17,302 bases of DNA from contig CAYIEH010000012.1 of the NCBI GenBank assembly GCA_964362385.1, positions 1 through 17,302 of the forward strand, given 5' to 3'. Origin of the DNA: CAYIEH01 sp964362385. GTDB taxonomy: Bacteria > Patescibacteriota > Minisyncoccia > UBA6257 > UBA9933. Each line of letters starts with the position of its first letter. The first letter of the stretch is position 1. A program made the translations under genes and the position numbers. The notes under the pieces are model-generated. The model was not told the origin of the DNA. It did not search any database and was given only the letters and a program-made list of their open reading frames with translations. This document shows, piece by piece, positions 7,201 to 13,724 of this stretch.

Positions 7201-9345
7201 GGCGTTGACCATATTGTTATTAGCGAAGTTATGGCTGGCAATGGTTCCGGCCGCTCCGAAGAAGAATTCATTGAGCTTTATAATCCAACCAGTGCAGATA
7301 TCAATCTTTTAGATTGGTCATTAAAAAGGAAGATATCGCAAACTTCCACTTCAACTCCTCTAAATCTTGTTTCTGAATTTTCCGCAACTTCAACCATTAA
7401 ATCAAAAAGTTTTTTCTTAATAGCCCACCCCGATTTTCTGAATGATCCAAGTTCCACGCAGCCGGATTTTTTCTATACGAATCTTTCAAGTTCTTATCGA
7501 TTATCTTACAATGACGATGCGGTGATTCTTTATGATAATAATGGCGAAATTGTTGATGAGGTTGGTTATCAAGATATCCCAGGGGGTCAATCTTTGGAAC
7601 GAAAAGCGTGGCAGGATAATCAATGCGTGTCCAGTCAACTGGACGGCGAGTTTTTAGGCAACGGTTGCGATACCGATAACGGAAGCGATTTTGAAATTCG
7701 CGCCATCCCCAATCCGCAAAATTCTTTGAACTTGCCGGAGCCGCGCCAAAAACCGGAAACAGTTAAAAATTTTAATGTCAGTTATGACTCAAGCACCGTG
7801 GAATTGATTTTTAACTGGGATGCGTCCGCGGCTTCAACAAGCGTTGCAAGTCTGATTTATAAAATCGCAGACATCAGCAGTTCCACTTTATTTTTTCAGG
7901 ATATAGAAACCACATCCACTGCCTCAAGAATTCCCATTTACGAAGTCGGTCGCGATTACGCGTTTTATATCCGAGCGTTTGACAGCGACGGCTTGGGTTC
8001 GGAAATCGCGACTTCTTCAGTTAGCGTTCCGAGTTTTATAAAAAACGTTTCTTTTTATAAAAAGCCCGACAGCTTTTTCCTGGATCAATTTATTTTCGTG
8101 GACAATGAAAAATCTTTTAGAAAGTATTTGATTGATTTTTCCTTTAATCAGTATCCGTTTTTACCCGGCCCGGGATACAAAGTCGCTGTTTTTTATTTAA
8201 ATTCAGAACCAACCACTACTTTAGACATTGCGTCCGACAGGGGATTTTCTTTTCTTAACGGCGACGAGAACCAATATTTAAAAATCGGATATAGAAACTG
8301 CGTTGATTATCCGGGATTTTACGAATCTTTACTTCTCGTCGACACTCCCGCAGAATGCAATATCAGCGGCGGTCTGCCCAATCTTTCCCTTCTTTATAAT
8401 CCGAATGATTTTTACAACTTATTTGAAGATAACAACATTGTTTTGCCGGCTTACAATCCCAAAGAATTGGCGCCGAGCGATTATTTCACCGTGGCTTTTT
8501 ACAGGGCTGAATCTTTAAATAAAGCAAAGTTAATAGCAATTGATAAAAATAAATATTATTTTAAAAATGACGCGCCTTCTCATTATGCGCCTTCTTCGCC
8601 GACAAATTTTTCCATTGAAAATTATGACGCTAATTCTCAAAAATTGACTTTAGCCTGGGACTATCCCAATGATACGGACAGCATTGACATTAATCAGATT
8701 TTTCATGAAATCAGTTATTCAACCTCAACTAATTTTTCTTTTTGGGTTCCTTTGTATTTGGTGCCTACGAACATAGATATAAGCCGAACGCCTTACCGGA
8801 CAAAAGCGGTAATTTCCGTTGCGCCGCAATCAAATTTTGTCATTCGCGCCAGAGACGATTTTAACAACGCCTCGCCTGCGAAAATAATTTCGTTTAATTA
8901 CAGCAGCAGTTCCCTTATTGTAAGCGATAATCATTTGCCGGCATTTGGAAAAATTATTTTAGACCAGCAATTAGACAGCTCAGGAGTGGCGAAAACTTTT
9001 TCCGGAATTCTTTCTCAAGAATTTATTCTTGGCTCAAACGGCTATCTTACCACCATAGAACTCAAAGGGAGGCATTCAGGTTATGGAGCGGGCTTTCAGG
9101 CAAAAATAAAAAAAGATCAGGAAATAATTGATACCAGCGATAATCGGTATTTGGTTGGTACCGGAGAAGTATTGCCAGACTCTTTAATTTTCAGATTCAG
9201 CAAAACGCCGTTTCTTGAAGCTTCAAATACTTATCAAATTGTAATTGAAAAATTGTCTTGGCCGGACGGCGGCGATGGATCAATTGATTTCCTTGGCGTT
9301 CCTGACGCCAAGCTTTATTATAAAATCAACGGATTAACGCCGTAG
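4252..9345 (+). CDS. giant secreted protein: phospholipase C/P1-nuclease-like head, lamin-tail, PKD and FN3 domains
   Basis: The 1697-residue protein begins with a signal peptide (1-26, cleavage likely after SFA). The head (about 27-330) looks like the zinc-dependent phospholipase C/S1-P1 nuclease fold: THRDL with His33, WINHFYDP (73-80), and GHILHLLEDLGVPAH, where His176, Asp180 and His186 have the spacing of zinc ligands His118, Asp122 and His128 of B. cereus phospholipase C. A charged linker (about 440-520) follows, then a lamin-tail domain (535-660), a Gln/Asn/Gly-rich linker (681-720), a second lamin-tail domain (721-850), a PKD domain (890-975, with YEWDFGD), a third lamin-tail domain (987-1120), an FN3-like domain (1167-1262), an unassigned segment, another FN3-like domain (1446-1550) and a beta-rich C-terminus. 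No sortase motif or terminal membrane helix is seen. A role in surface attachment or attacking host/neighbour material is inference. Confidence 0.88.
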   Translation: MIKNKNSVVLFLSAFLFILSFSFSFAYEPIPTHRDLTQKIVEIYNRYYSPKISQEQIQWMLDGSVKEDTPPRWINHFYDPIYKVGWTGEKEGDVSQDTVKKLSKIVLSTKEAVSSINWLHNTKLQDKYGFYKGNQTYEKALRAYAYATDLEKGLISESPYSDTIGDSYIALGHILHLLEDLGVPAHTRNDTHADVKGSNDFGDPYENWAAVPGNDDLSGLNNLNPQKEKFSCLTIDDCFINLAKYTNENFYSKDTIDDGKYNYLKSDEQKEIESGNLLFIRKDKFGDVYSFKIFNKKENLPTIDNSLIHKSYYQLLSKQIVLSGVEIIKNFYQDAQKEAENVQYPSRVVSFRECNIPIICKNPIVSPYGEFIRFKDLAVSFLNNTVGSAGNLFTKAGLTIADTLSSAKNLIKDVFNYDSGLKQVGQINLDNPEDQSQLSQKEAETGKIQSNKKSSDQNIQSLKKEITLLKNPDKPKNKQQTEKEKVQETPKIDSDKISADPKNQNLDNPQSKPQASKPFSFCSFGVSQAPSHNSVIINEVAWMGSTKSSADEWIELKNISNQEIDLAGWQIINKNSGIKINLSLINKTKIGAGKFILLERTDDNSVPNVTADLIYTGGLSNTNEGIKLFDDGCNLIDEAFAGPNWPAGDNESKKTMERGSTSLTTGNSFNWHTSSVLGGTPKQNNSQPTANNLQPSGGGGGGVNTNNNSQQTTNSSQQLTKILISEEKTNPTAERFIELYNPGNTEVSLTDWYLQRKTQAGNEFTSLVSKTYFEGKIIPANGYFLISRSASADSDIVIPDLILTESNTIQLKNSNQEVVDKVGWGSVSDFEGSGPAPSPASGQSNQRKLTTNDQQLTTFIDTDNNANDFEIQSCPSPKTQSLTCQQADQSPSAFFVYAPQNPEVGQEIIFNAASSTDPDGSIILYEWDFGDSVTSTLSTAITTHIYSQAGDYQVNLIVFDDQNTSSTATSTIVVSLPAVPVQSGVDHIVISEVMAGNGSGRSEEEFIELYNPTSADINLLDWSLKRKISQTSTSTPLNLVSEFSATSTIKSKSFFLIAHPDFLNDPSSTQPDFFYTNLSSSYRLSYNDDAVILYDNNGEIVDEVGYQDIPGGQSLERKAWQDNQCVSSQLDGEFLGNGCDTDNGSDFEIRAIPNPQNSLNLPEPRQKPETVKNFNVSYDSSTVELIFNWDASAASTSVASLIYKIADISSSTLFFQDIETTSTASRIPIYEVGRDYAFYIRAFDSDGLGSEIATSSVSVPSFIKNVSFYKKPDSFFLDQFIFVDNEKSFRKYLIDFSFNQYPFLPGPGYKVAVFYLNSEPTTTLDIASDRGFSFLNGDENQYLKIGYRNCVDYPGFYESLLLVDTPAECNISGGLPNLSLLYNPNDFYNLFEDNNIVLPAYNPKELAPSDYFTVAFYRAESLNKAKLIAIDKNKYYFKNDAPSHYAPSSPTNFSIENYDANSQKLTLAWDYPNDTDSIDINQIFHEISYSTSTNFSFWVPLYLVPTNIDISRTPYRTKAVISVAPQSNFVIRARDDFNNASPAKIISFNYSSSSLIVSDNHLPAFGKIILDQQLDSSGVAKTFSGILSQEFILGSNGYLTTIELKGRHSGYGAGFQAKIKKDQEIIDTSDNRYLVGTGEVLPDSLIFRFSKTPFLEASNTYQIVIEKLSWPDGGDGSIDFLGVPDAKLYYKINGLTP

Positions 9346-9355
9346 AATGAAATAA

Positions 9356-9388
9356 AAAATAGGCAGTAGAAGACTGACTGCCTATTTT
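9356..9388. terminator. bidirectional terminator between convergent genes
   Basis: AAAATAGGCAGT (9356-9367) pairs with ACTGCCTATTTT (9377-9388), a 12-bp stem with a 9-base loop. A-rich sequence on the left and T-rich sequence on the right allow termination from both sides. It lies between the stop at 9345 and the convergent gene ending at 9411. Confidence 0.85.
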
Positions 9389-9410
9389 ACCAAAAGCCTG
9401 GAGGCACGAT

Positions 9411-9752
9411 TCAATTTAAGATGGCGGATACCAGTTTTTCAACGCCGTCCTTTGAGTTTTTGTGTACAAATATCATTCCGCCATTTTCATCACCGCTCTT
9501 GAAAGGTATCCCCGTGAAAATAACGACTTTCTTAAGAGGATAATCATGCTTCAGCTTTTTTGCCGTTACTATTCCTCCCCACGAGAGGAATACAACAGTA
9601 GTCGCTGAATCGTCAATTTTTTCCGGGGAAGTTGTAATTTCAACTTTAACTTTATGGTTCTTTAGGGCGTCCGTGACGGAAACTGCCAGGGCGTCGTACT
9701 GGGGTTTAGCCAATGTCGTATATCCAAAATTCGCTATTACTACTTTTTTCAT
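9411..9752 (-). CDS. orphan small alpha/beta protein
   Basis: The product is 113 residues and starts MKKVVIANFGYTT. Alternating strands and helices (VVIANFG, VKVEITTS, TVVFLSWGG, KVVIFTGIPF, GMIFVHK) suggest a compact Rossmann- or flavodoxin-like fold, but I see no phosphoacceptor pattern of response regulators, no P-loop and no signal peptide. I do not recognise the family. It is a stand-alone unit with a consensus promoter (9799-9828), a strong Shine-Dalgarno AGGAGGTG just before the start and a terminator at 9356-9388. This organisation and its more even base composition match 15099-15524 and 16080-16601 and differ from the rest of the window, which may mean high expression or acquisition from another lineage. 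Confidence 0.75.
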   Translation of the reverse strand: MKKVVIANFGYTTLAKPQYDALAVSVTDALKNHKVKVEITTSPEKIDDSATTVVFLSWGGIVTAKKLKHDYPLKKVVIFTGIPFKSGDENGGMIFVHKNSKDGVEKLVSAILN

Positions 9753-9798
9753 ATTTTCACCTCCTCCATCTAACGATTTATTGAAATAAACTGAAGTT

Positions 9799-9828
9799 AT
9801 AATAACATATTTCTATTTAAATTGTCAA
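9799..9828 (-). promoter_or_regulatory. promoter of the orphan gene 9411-9752
   Basis: On the minus strand TTGACA (9828-9823) and TATTAT (9804-9799) are separated by 18 bp. The start codon is about 47 bases downstream, preceded by AGGAGGTG. This is one of the near-consensus sigma-70-type promoters of the window. Confidence 0.75.
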
Positions 9829-9847
9829 ATTATTCTTGCCTGACGGG

Positions 9848-9876
9848 TTGACGAGCGGTTGCGTCCCGGATAAAAC
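9848..9876 (+). promoter_or_regulatory. possible promoter of the RNA methyltransferase
   Basis: TTGACG (9848-9853) and TAAAAC (9871-9876) are 17 bp apart; the ATG at 9910 lies 33 bases beyond. The two divergent promoters here are only about 20 bp apart. Confidence 0.4.
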
Positions 9877-9909
9877 TGAATTATTATTTTAATGCGTTAA
9901 ATATTTTTT

Positions 9910-10425
9910 ATGGTCGCGATTCTTTATAACATCCGCAGTTTGCATAATGTCGGTTCCATATTCAGGACCGCGGATGCGGCCGGAATTGAAAAAATATATC
10001 TGTGCGGCATTACGCCGGTGCCGACAGACACTTTTGGCAAGCCGCGGCAACAATTGACGAAAGTTTCTTTGGGAGCGGAAAAATACGTGGAATGGGAAAA
10101 GGTAAAATCAACAGCTAAATTGATTGATAGGTTTAAAAAAGAGGGCTACAAAATTCTCGCGATTGAACAAAGCAAAAAATCCATACCGTACCATAAGATC
10201 CCTAAATCCTATTTTCTAAATTCTAAATTCTGTTTAATTTTGGGAAATGAAGTAAAAGGCCTGCCGCTTTCCATTCTCAAGCGCGCGGATAAAATTCTGG
10301 AAATTCCAATGCGGGGAGCAGTAATTCGACATGTTAATCACCCGCGCCGCACCGGCCGCGGGAAGGAATCTTTGAATGTCTCGGTGGCTTTCGGGATAGT
10401 GGCGTTTCATTTGAGAACCCTGTAA
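9910..10425 (+). CDS. SpoU/TrmH-family RNA 2'-O-methyltransferase with loop insertion
   Basis: The 171-residue protein matches the catalytic core of SPOUT methyltransferases. Motif 1 is NVGSIFRTADAAG (13-25), motif 2 is LILGNEVKGLP (about 109-119), and motif 3 is split: IPMRG (132-136), then 15 residues AVIRHVNHPRRTGRG (137-151), then KESLNVSVA (152-160). In normal members G and S of motif 3 are three residues apart, so about 14 residues are extra, in the loop that forms the SAM-binding trefoil knot. The family methylates ribose 2'-OH in tRNA or rRNA; the target is unknown and the usual N-terminal substrate domain is absent. The start has no Shine-Dalgarno. A word repeat at 10200-10233 encodes part of residues 97-108. 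Confidence 0.88.
   Translation: MVAILYNIRSLHNVGSIFRTADAAGIEKIYLCGITPVPTDTFGKPRQQLTKVSLGAEKYVEWEKVKSTAKLIDRFKKEGYKILAIEQSKKSIPYHKIPKSYFLNSKFCLILGNEVKGLPLSILKRADKILEIPMRGAVIRHVNHPRRTGRGKESLNVSVAFGIVAFHLRTL
10318..10362. repeat. GC-rich palindromic in-frame insertion in the methyltransferase
   Basis: These 45 bases encode the residues that interrupt motif 3. Positions 10341-10362 contain a single A/T base in 22, against an AT-rich gene. CCCGCG (10341-10346) pairs with CGCGGG (10357-10362), and CCG/CGG can add three inner pairs with one bulged base. GCGGG occurs on both edges (10311-10315 and 10358-10362). The frame stays open. It resembles in kind, not in sequence, the palindromic elements that insert into coding genes of Rickettsia. 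Confidence 0.65.
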
Positions 10426-10488
10426 ACTATTTATTGCCAAATCATTGCTGTTTCTTTTTTTGAAATTTTCTTGTAGAATGTAATTTAT

Positions 10489-11271
10489 ATGGAAAACTTA
10501 AATAATCAAAAATTTAATAACAATTTACTATTGCCGGCCAGCATATTGGTTGCCGCTGTTTTGATAGCCGGCGCCGTTATTTATTCAACCGGCCTGAAAA
10601 ATTATAAAATTCCGGAAGACAGCCAAAAAAGCGGCGTTGCGGCACAGGCGAATTTAACAGAGCCGAAAATAAGCCAAAGCGACGCAATTTTAGGCAAAGC
10701 AGACGCTCCGGTTACCATCATTGAATTCGGCGATTTCCAGTGTCCTTATTGCGTGAAATTTTATCAGGAAATCGGAATACCGCTTAAGAAAAATTATATT
10801 GATACGGGAAAGGTCAAATTTGTTTTTAAGCCTGTGGCGATAGTTGATTCAATTATTGGTAAAGGAACCGAATCCAGAGATTCGGTAAACGCGGTTGAAT
10901 GCGCCGGCGAACAGAGCAAATTCTGGCAATTTTATGATGCGCTGTATGGAATAGAATATAATGAATTAAATCAGGTTTTGGCCGGCAAACTGGAGGGAAG
11001 CGAAGGAAACGGGAATTTAAACATCGGTTTATTCAAGAAAATTTCTTCCGATTTGGGAATGAACACGAATGATTTTTTGTCTTGTTATGACTCGGGAAAA
11101 CATGTTAATGATTATCAGATTTACGAAAAAGAAGCGGTGGCGGCAATGCCTCAGTTTGGAACTCCGGCGGTTTTCTTGAACGGCCAGAAAATTGAATTAA
11201 GCATGAACAGCAAAAGGGAATTTGATTTTAATTCTTTGGCGGCTGTCTTGGATTCGGTTTTGAAAAAGTAA
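10489..11271 (+). CDS. membrane-anchored DsbA-like thiol-disulfide oxidoreductase
   Basis: The 260-residue protein has a short cytoplasmic head, one membrane anchor (about 13-35) and an outward thioredoxin-fold domain of the DsbA/DSBA_2 type. It shows DFQCPYC with the redox pair Cys85-Cys88, a helical insertion (about 125-215) and the cis-proline motif GTPAVF (Pro226). Extra cysteines are Cys138 and Cys199, which may form a second disulfide. The family makes or repairs disulfide bonds in exported proteins. The glutaredoxin and thioredoxin reductase genes follow in the same direction. A -10 box TAGAAT (10474-10479) lies nine bases before the ATG, no Shine-Dalgarno is present, and leaderless translation is likely. 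No DsbB/VKOR partner is in the window. Confidence 0.92.
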   Translation: MENLNNQKFNNNLLLPASILVAAVLIAGAVIYSTGLKNYKIPEDSQKSGVAAQANLTEPKISQSDAILGKADAPVTIIEFGDFQCPYCVKFYQEIGIPLKKNYIDTGKVKFVFKPVAIVDSIIGKGTESRDSVNAVECAGEQSKFWQFYDALYGIEYNELNQVLAGKLEGSEGNGNLNIGLFKKISSDLGMNTNDFLSCYDSGKHVNDYQIYEKEAVAAMPQFGTPAVFLNGQKIELSMNSKREFDFNSLAAVLDSVLKK

Positions 11272-11351
11272 GCAGTATTTGGTTTTGCGACAAAAATACC
11301 CGATTTTTAATTTTTATTTCAAATAATGAAGTTTGGGGTTGTTAAGTAAAA

Positions 11352-11534
11352 ATGAAATATTTTGACTGGATTAAATTAATTATAGGGCTTTGGATTTTTG
11401 CTTCCCCGTGGATTCTGGATTTTTCCGGAATAAATCTGGCTTTGTGGAGCAACGTAATCGGCGGAATTCTGATAATTATTTTTTCCCTTTGGGGCATATT
11501 CGGCAAAAAATCCGAAGGAGAAACGATGAATTAA
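11352..11534 (+). CDS. SPW-repeat small membrane protein
   Basis: The 60-residue protein has two membrane helices (about 6-22 and 29-50) and the defining Ser-Pro-Trp triplet in FASPWIL, as in SPW-repeat proteins, whose function is unknown. A second Trp-containing half (LALWSNVIGG) completes the usual single-repeat pattern. It sits between the DsbA-like and glutaredoxin-like genes in the same orientation, so it is probably co-transcribed with the redox genes. No Shine-Dalgarno is seen. Confidence 0.8.
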   Translation: MKYFDWIKLIIGLWIFASPWILDFSGINLALWSNVIGGILIIIFSLWGIFGKKSEGETMN

Positions 11535-11577
11535 TTTTAATCGCGATCCAAAGGTCGTCAACATTTTTTATATTGAT

Positions 11578-11805
11578 ATGGTTAAAATTTATACAACATC
11601 AACGTGTCCTTACTGCGTGATGGCAAAGGACTATTTTAAAAAGAATAATATTGATTATAAAGAGTATGATGTCAGCGCCGATGAAGCGGCGGCCAAAGAA
11701 ATGGCTGAAAAATCCCATCAGATGGGCGTTCCGGTGATTGATGTCAACGGCACTATTATTGTCGGCTTTGACAAGTCGGCGATTGAAAAGGCGCTCGGCT
11801 TATAA
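11578..11805 (+). CDS. glutaredoxin/NrdH-like redoxin
   Basis: The 75-residue protein is a complete minimal glutaredoxin fold: strand MVKIYTT, active site Cys10-Pro-Tyr-Cys13, and the cis-proline loop QMGVPVI (Pro52) followed by GFD. Glutaredoxin-like proteins of this size without a glutathione system often work as NrdH or thioredoxin substitutes that pass electrons from a thioredoxin-reductase-type flavoenzyme to targets such as ribonucleotide reductase. The reductase gene at 11858 follows directly, which supports that pairing. It starts on ATG with an AT-rich TATATT a few bases upstream and no Shine-Dalgarno. Confidence 0.92.
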   Translation: MVKIYTTSTCPYCVMAKDYFKKNNIDYKEYDVSADEAAAKEMAEKSHQMGVPVIDVNGTIIVGFDKSAIEKALGL

Positions 11806-11806
11806 A

Positions 11807-11853
11807 AGCCACTAGAGATTTCAGACACTATTGGCTAGTCGCTATTGGCTAAT
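11807..11853 (+). repeat. degenerate word repeat between redoxin and reductase
   Basis: The spacer contains the imperfect direct repeat CACTATTGGCTAGT / CGCTATTGGCTAAT followed by TACT. The words vary while keeping the beat. In-frame TTG at 11831 would allow a nine-residue longer reductase, but that extension is made of this repeat and is not conserved in the family. Confidence 0.6.
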
Positions 11854-11857
11854 TACT

Positions 11858-12778
11858 ATGCTTTACGATTTAGTTATTATTGGTGGCGGACCAGCCGGCG
11901 TAGCGGCTGGAATTTTTGCTTCGCGGAAAAAAATTAAAACATTATTGATTGCTAAAAATTTCGGCGGCCAGGCGGTTATTTCAAGCAAAATAGAAAATTT
12001 TATCGGTTTTAAAGAAATTTCCGGCGTTGAACTTTCAAAAATTCTAGAAGAACATTTGCGTGCCCAGGAAGGGATTGAAATTAAAGAAGGAGCGTCGGTT
12101 ATCTCAATTAAAAAAGGCGGCGATGGATTTGAAATCAGCGATTCTGCGGGCGGCGTTTATCAGTCAAAAAATATCCTGATAGCTTTGGGAAGGAGCTACC
12201 GAAAATTAAATATCTCCGGAGAAAAAGAATTTGAAGGCAAGGGAGTTTTTTATTGCTCTATTTGCGACGCGCCCTTGATGAAAGATAAAAAATCGGCGGT
12301 TATCGGCGGCGGAAACAGCGGTTTGGGAGCGGCTATAGACCTTTTACCTTACGCGTCAGAAATTTATATTTTAGAAAGAACGTCTTTTTTAAAAGGCGAT
12401 GTTGTTTCTCAGGAAAAATTAAAAAGCAGTTCCAAAGTAAAAATTTTAACCGACGTTGAAGTTAAAGAAATTATCGGCGACGGTTTTGTCAAAAGTTTGA
12501 AATACAAAGATTTAAAAACAGGCGAGGAAAAAATTCTTGATGTTTCGGGCGTGTTTGTAGCCGCGGGCTATCAGCCGAACTCCGATTTGGTCAAGAATTT
12601 GGTCAACCTTAATGAAAAAGGAGAAATTATCGTTGACCATAAAACATATCAGGCATCAACAAAAGGAATTTGGGCGGCAGGGGACATAACCGACGGTCTT
12701 TATAATCAAATTAGCATAGCCATTGGCGACGCCATAAAAGCGGTTTTAAATATTTACGAGACTCTTAAAAGCGAATAG
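11858..12778 (+). CDS. trxB: thioredoxin-reductase-like flavoprotein (AhpF-like NAD(P)H domain)
   Basis: The 306-residue protein has the FAD motif GGGPAG (9-14), the redox centre Cys133-Ser-Ile-Cys136-Asp, a second dinucleotide motif GGGNSG (150-155) and the C-terminal FAD motif AAGDI (about 273-277) followed by QISIAIGDA. It oxidises NAD(P)H and reduces a partner redoxin, here probably the product of 11578-11805. The HRRxxxRA signature for NADPH in classical TrxB is missing; the strand ends in an acid (YILE, Glu173), as in NADH-using AhpF, so NADH preference is inferred. I chose ATG 11858 because MLYDLVIIGGGPAG is the family start; the upstream TTG adds only repeat-derived residues. Length is normal. 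Confidence 0.92.
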   Translation: MLYDLVIIGGGPAGVAAGIFASRKKIKTLLIAKNFGGQAVISSKIENFIGFKEISGVELSKILEEHLRAQEGIEIKEGASVISIKKGGDGFEISDSAGGVYQSKNILIALGRSYRKLNISGEKEFEGKGVFYCSICDAPLMKDKKSAVIGGGNSGLGAAIDLLPYASEIYILERTSFLKGDVVSQEKLKSSSKVKILTDVEVKEIIGDGFVKSLKYKDLKTGEEKILDVSGVFVAAGYQPNSDLVKNLVNLNEKGEIIVDHKTYQASTKGIWAAGDITDGLYNQISIAIGDAIKAVLNIYETLKSE

Positions 12779-12825
12779 CCGCTACGAAGATAGGAGATAA
12801 CGCGCGTAATTGGTGGTATAAACTC

Positions 12826-12854
12826 TTGCCTTTTTAGGGATTATTAATTACACT
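12826..12854 (+). promoter_or_regulatory. probable promoter of rpsB-tsf
   Basis: TTGCCT (12826-12831) and TACACT (12849-12854) are 17 bp apart. A second TACACT follows at 12862-12867. The ATG at 12886 lies about 31 bases after the first -10 box, and no Shine-Dalgarno is visible. The rest of the spacer from 12779 shows nothing else I can name. Confidence 0.5.
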
Positions 12855-12885
12855 ATTTTGGTACACTGAATGTGTGCTTTTTATT

Positions 12886-13680
12886 ATGATGGCAGAAGAA
12901 AACAAAGAATTAAATACGAATGTTATGGTTGTTGAAGAAATGGCTGATAAATTAGAATCCGCCTCTGGCGGAGAAGAGGCGGACATTGATATCGATGTTT
13001 TAAAGGAAATGGCGGAAAAAGGATTGATGTATGGCCATAAAAAAACCAGAACCAATCCCAAGTTCAGGACATACATCTTTACCACAAGAAACGGGATTGA
13101 AATTATTGACCTGACGAAAACCTTTAAAGCGATTGATTCAGCGGCTGATTTTTTAAACAAACAGCTTAAAGAAAAAAAGATGGTTCTTTTAGTCGGAATA
13201 CAGCCAGCCAGCTGGGAGGCTTTGGAAAATTTTTCAAAAAAATTCAGTTTTCCATTGATAACAAATAAATGGATTGGCGGGTTGATTACCAATTATAAAA
13301 ATCTTTCCCAGAGAATAGAATATTTTAAAAAAATTCAGAGCGGCATGGAAAAAGGGGAATTTGATAAATACACCAAAAAAGAACGAGTAATGATAAATAA
13401 AAACCTTTCAAAGATGAAAGAAAAATTTGAAGGGGTGAAAAATCTTACAAAGATTCCCGATGTTTTGTTTGTCGTTGACGCATCGCTTAAAAATCACGTT
13501 ACCGCGATAAAAGAAGCGCGGAATATGAAAATACCGGTTGTAGCGATTATTGACAGTGACGACAATCCGGAAATTATTGCCTATCCGATTCCGGCAAACG
13601 ACCATTCCAAAATGAGCATAGATTGGATAATAAATAGAATTGACCAACAACTAATAACCAACGACCAACAACAAAATTAA
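12886..13680 (+). CDS. rpsB: 30S ribosomal protein uS2
   Basis: The protein is 264 residues. The uS2 core starts about residue 40 with MAEKGLMYGHKKTRTNPKFR, followed by IFTTRNGIEIIDLTKT, the NKWIGGLITNYK segment and the late motif VVAIIDSDDNPEIIAYPIPA. uS2 joins the 30S subunit late and helps hold bS1 or mRNA at the platform. An acidic N-terminal extension of about 38 residues precedes the core. The C-terminus, IDQQLITNDQQQN, is encoded by a word repeat (13642-13675), not by family sequence. ATG 12886 or 12889 are both possible; an upstream in-frame GTG (12874) is less likely. tsf follows 44 bases later, the usual bacterial order. Confidence 0.96.
   Translation: MMAEENKELNTNVMVVEEMADKLESASGGEEADIDIDVLKEMAEKGLMYGHKKTRTNPKFRTYIFTTRNGIEIIDLTKTFKAIDSAADFLNKQLKEKKMVLLVGIQPASWEALENFSKKFSFPLITNKWIGGLITNYKNLSQRIEYFKKIQSGMEKGEFDKYTKKERVMINKNLSKMKEKFEGVKNLTKIPDVLFVVDASLKNHVTAIKEARNMKIPVVAIIDSDDNPEIIAYPIPANDHSKMSIDWIINRIDQQLITNDQQQN
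13642..13675 (+). repeat. CAACAACTAA-type word repeat coding the uS2 tail
   Basis: The words GACCAACAACTAATAACCAA and CGACCAACAACAAAA form an imperfect tandem repeat that supplies the last residues of uS2. Closely similar words occur in the giant secreted protein at 6796-6826 (AACTAACAACTAACGACCAA and following) and more loosely at 6302-6335 and 6370-6410. Confidence 0.7.
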
Positions 13681-13686
13681 AATCAG

Positions 13687-13719
13687 CCATAAGTCGTAGA
13701 TTGTAGGGCGTAAGTCAAG
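13687..13719 (+). repeat. degenerate TAAGTCGTA-type repeat before tsf
   Basis: The rpsB-tsf spacer consists mainly of drifting copies of one word: CATAAGTCGTAGA, TTGTAGGG, CGTAAGTCAAG. It has the same character as the repeats at 11807-11853 and 13642-13675 but a different word. No promoter or terminator is seen in it. Confidence 0.55.
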
Positions 13720-13724
13720 TTTAT

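Noticed and set aside
11831..11857. Longer thioredoxin reductase from TTG
   Set aside because: The extra nine residues come from a word repeat; the family starts at MLYDLVIIGGG.
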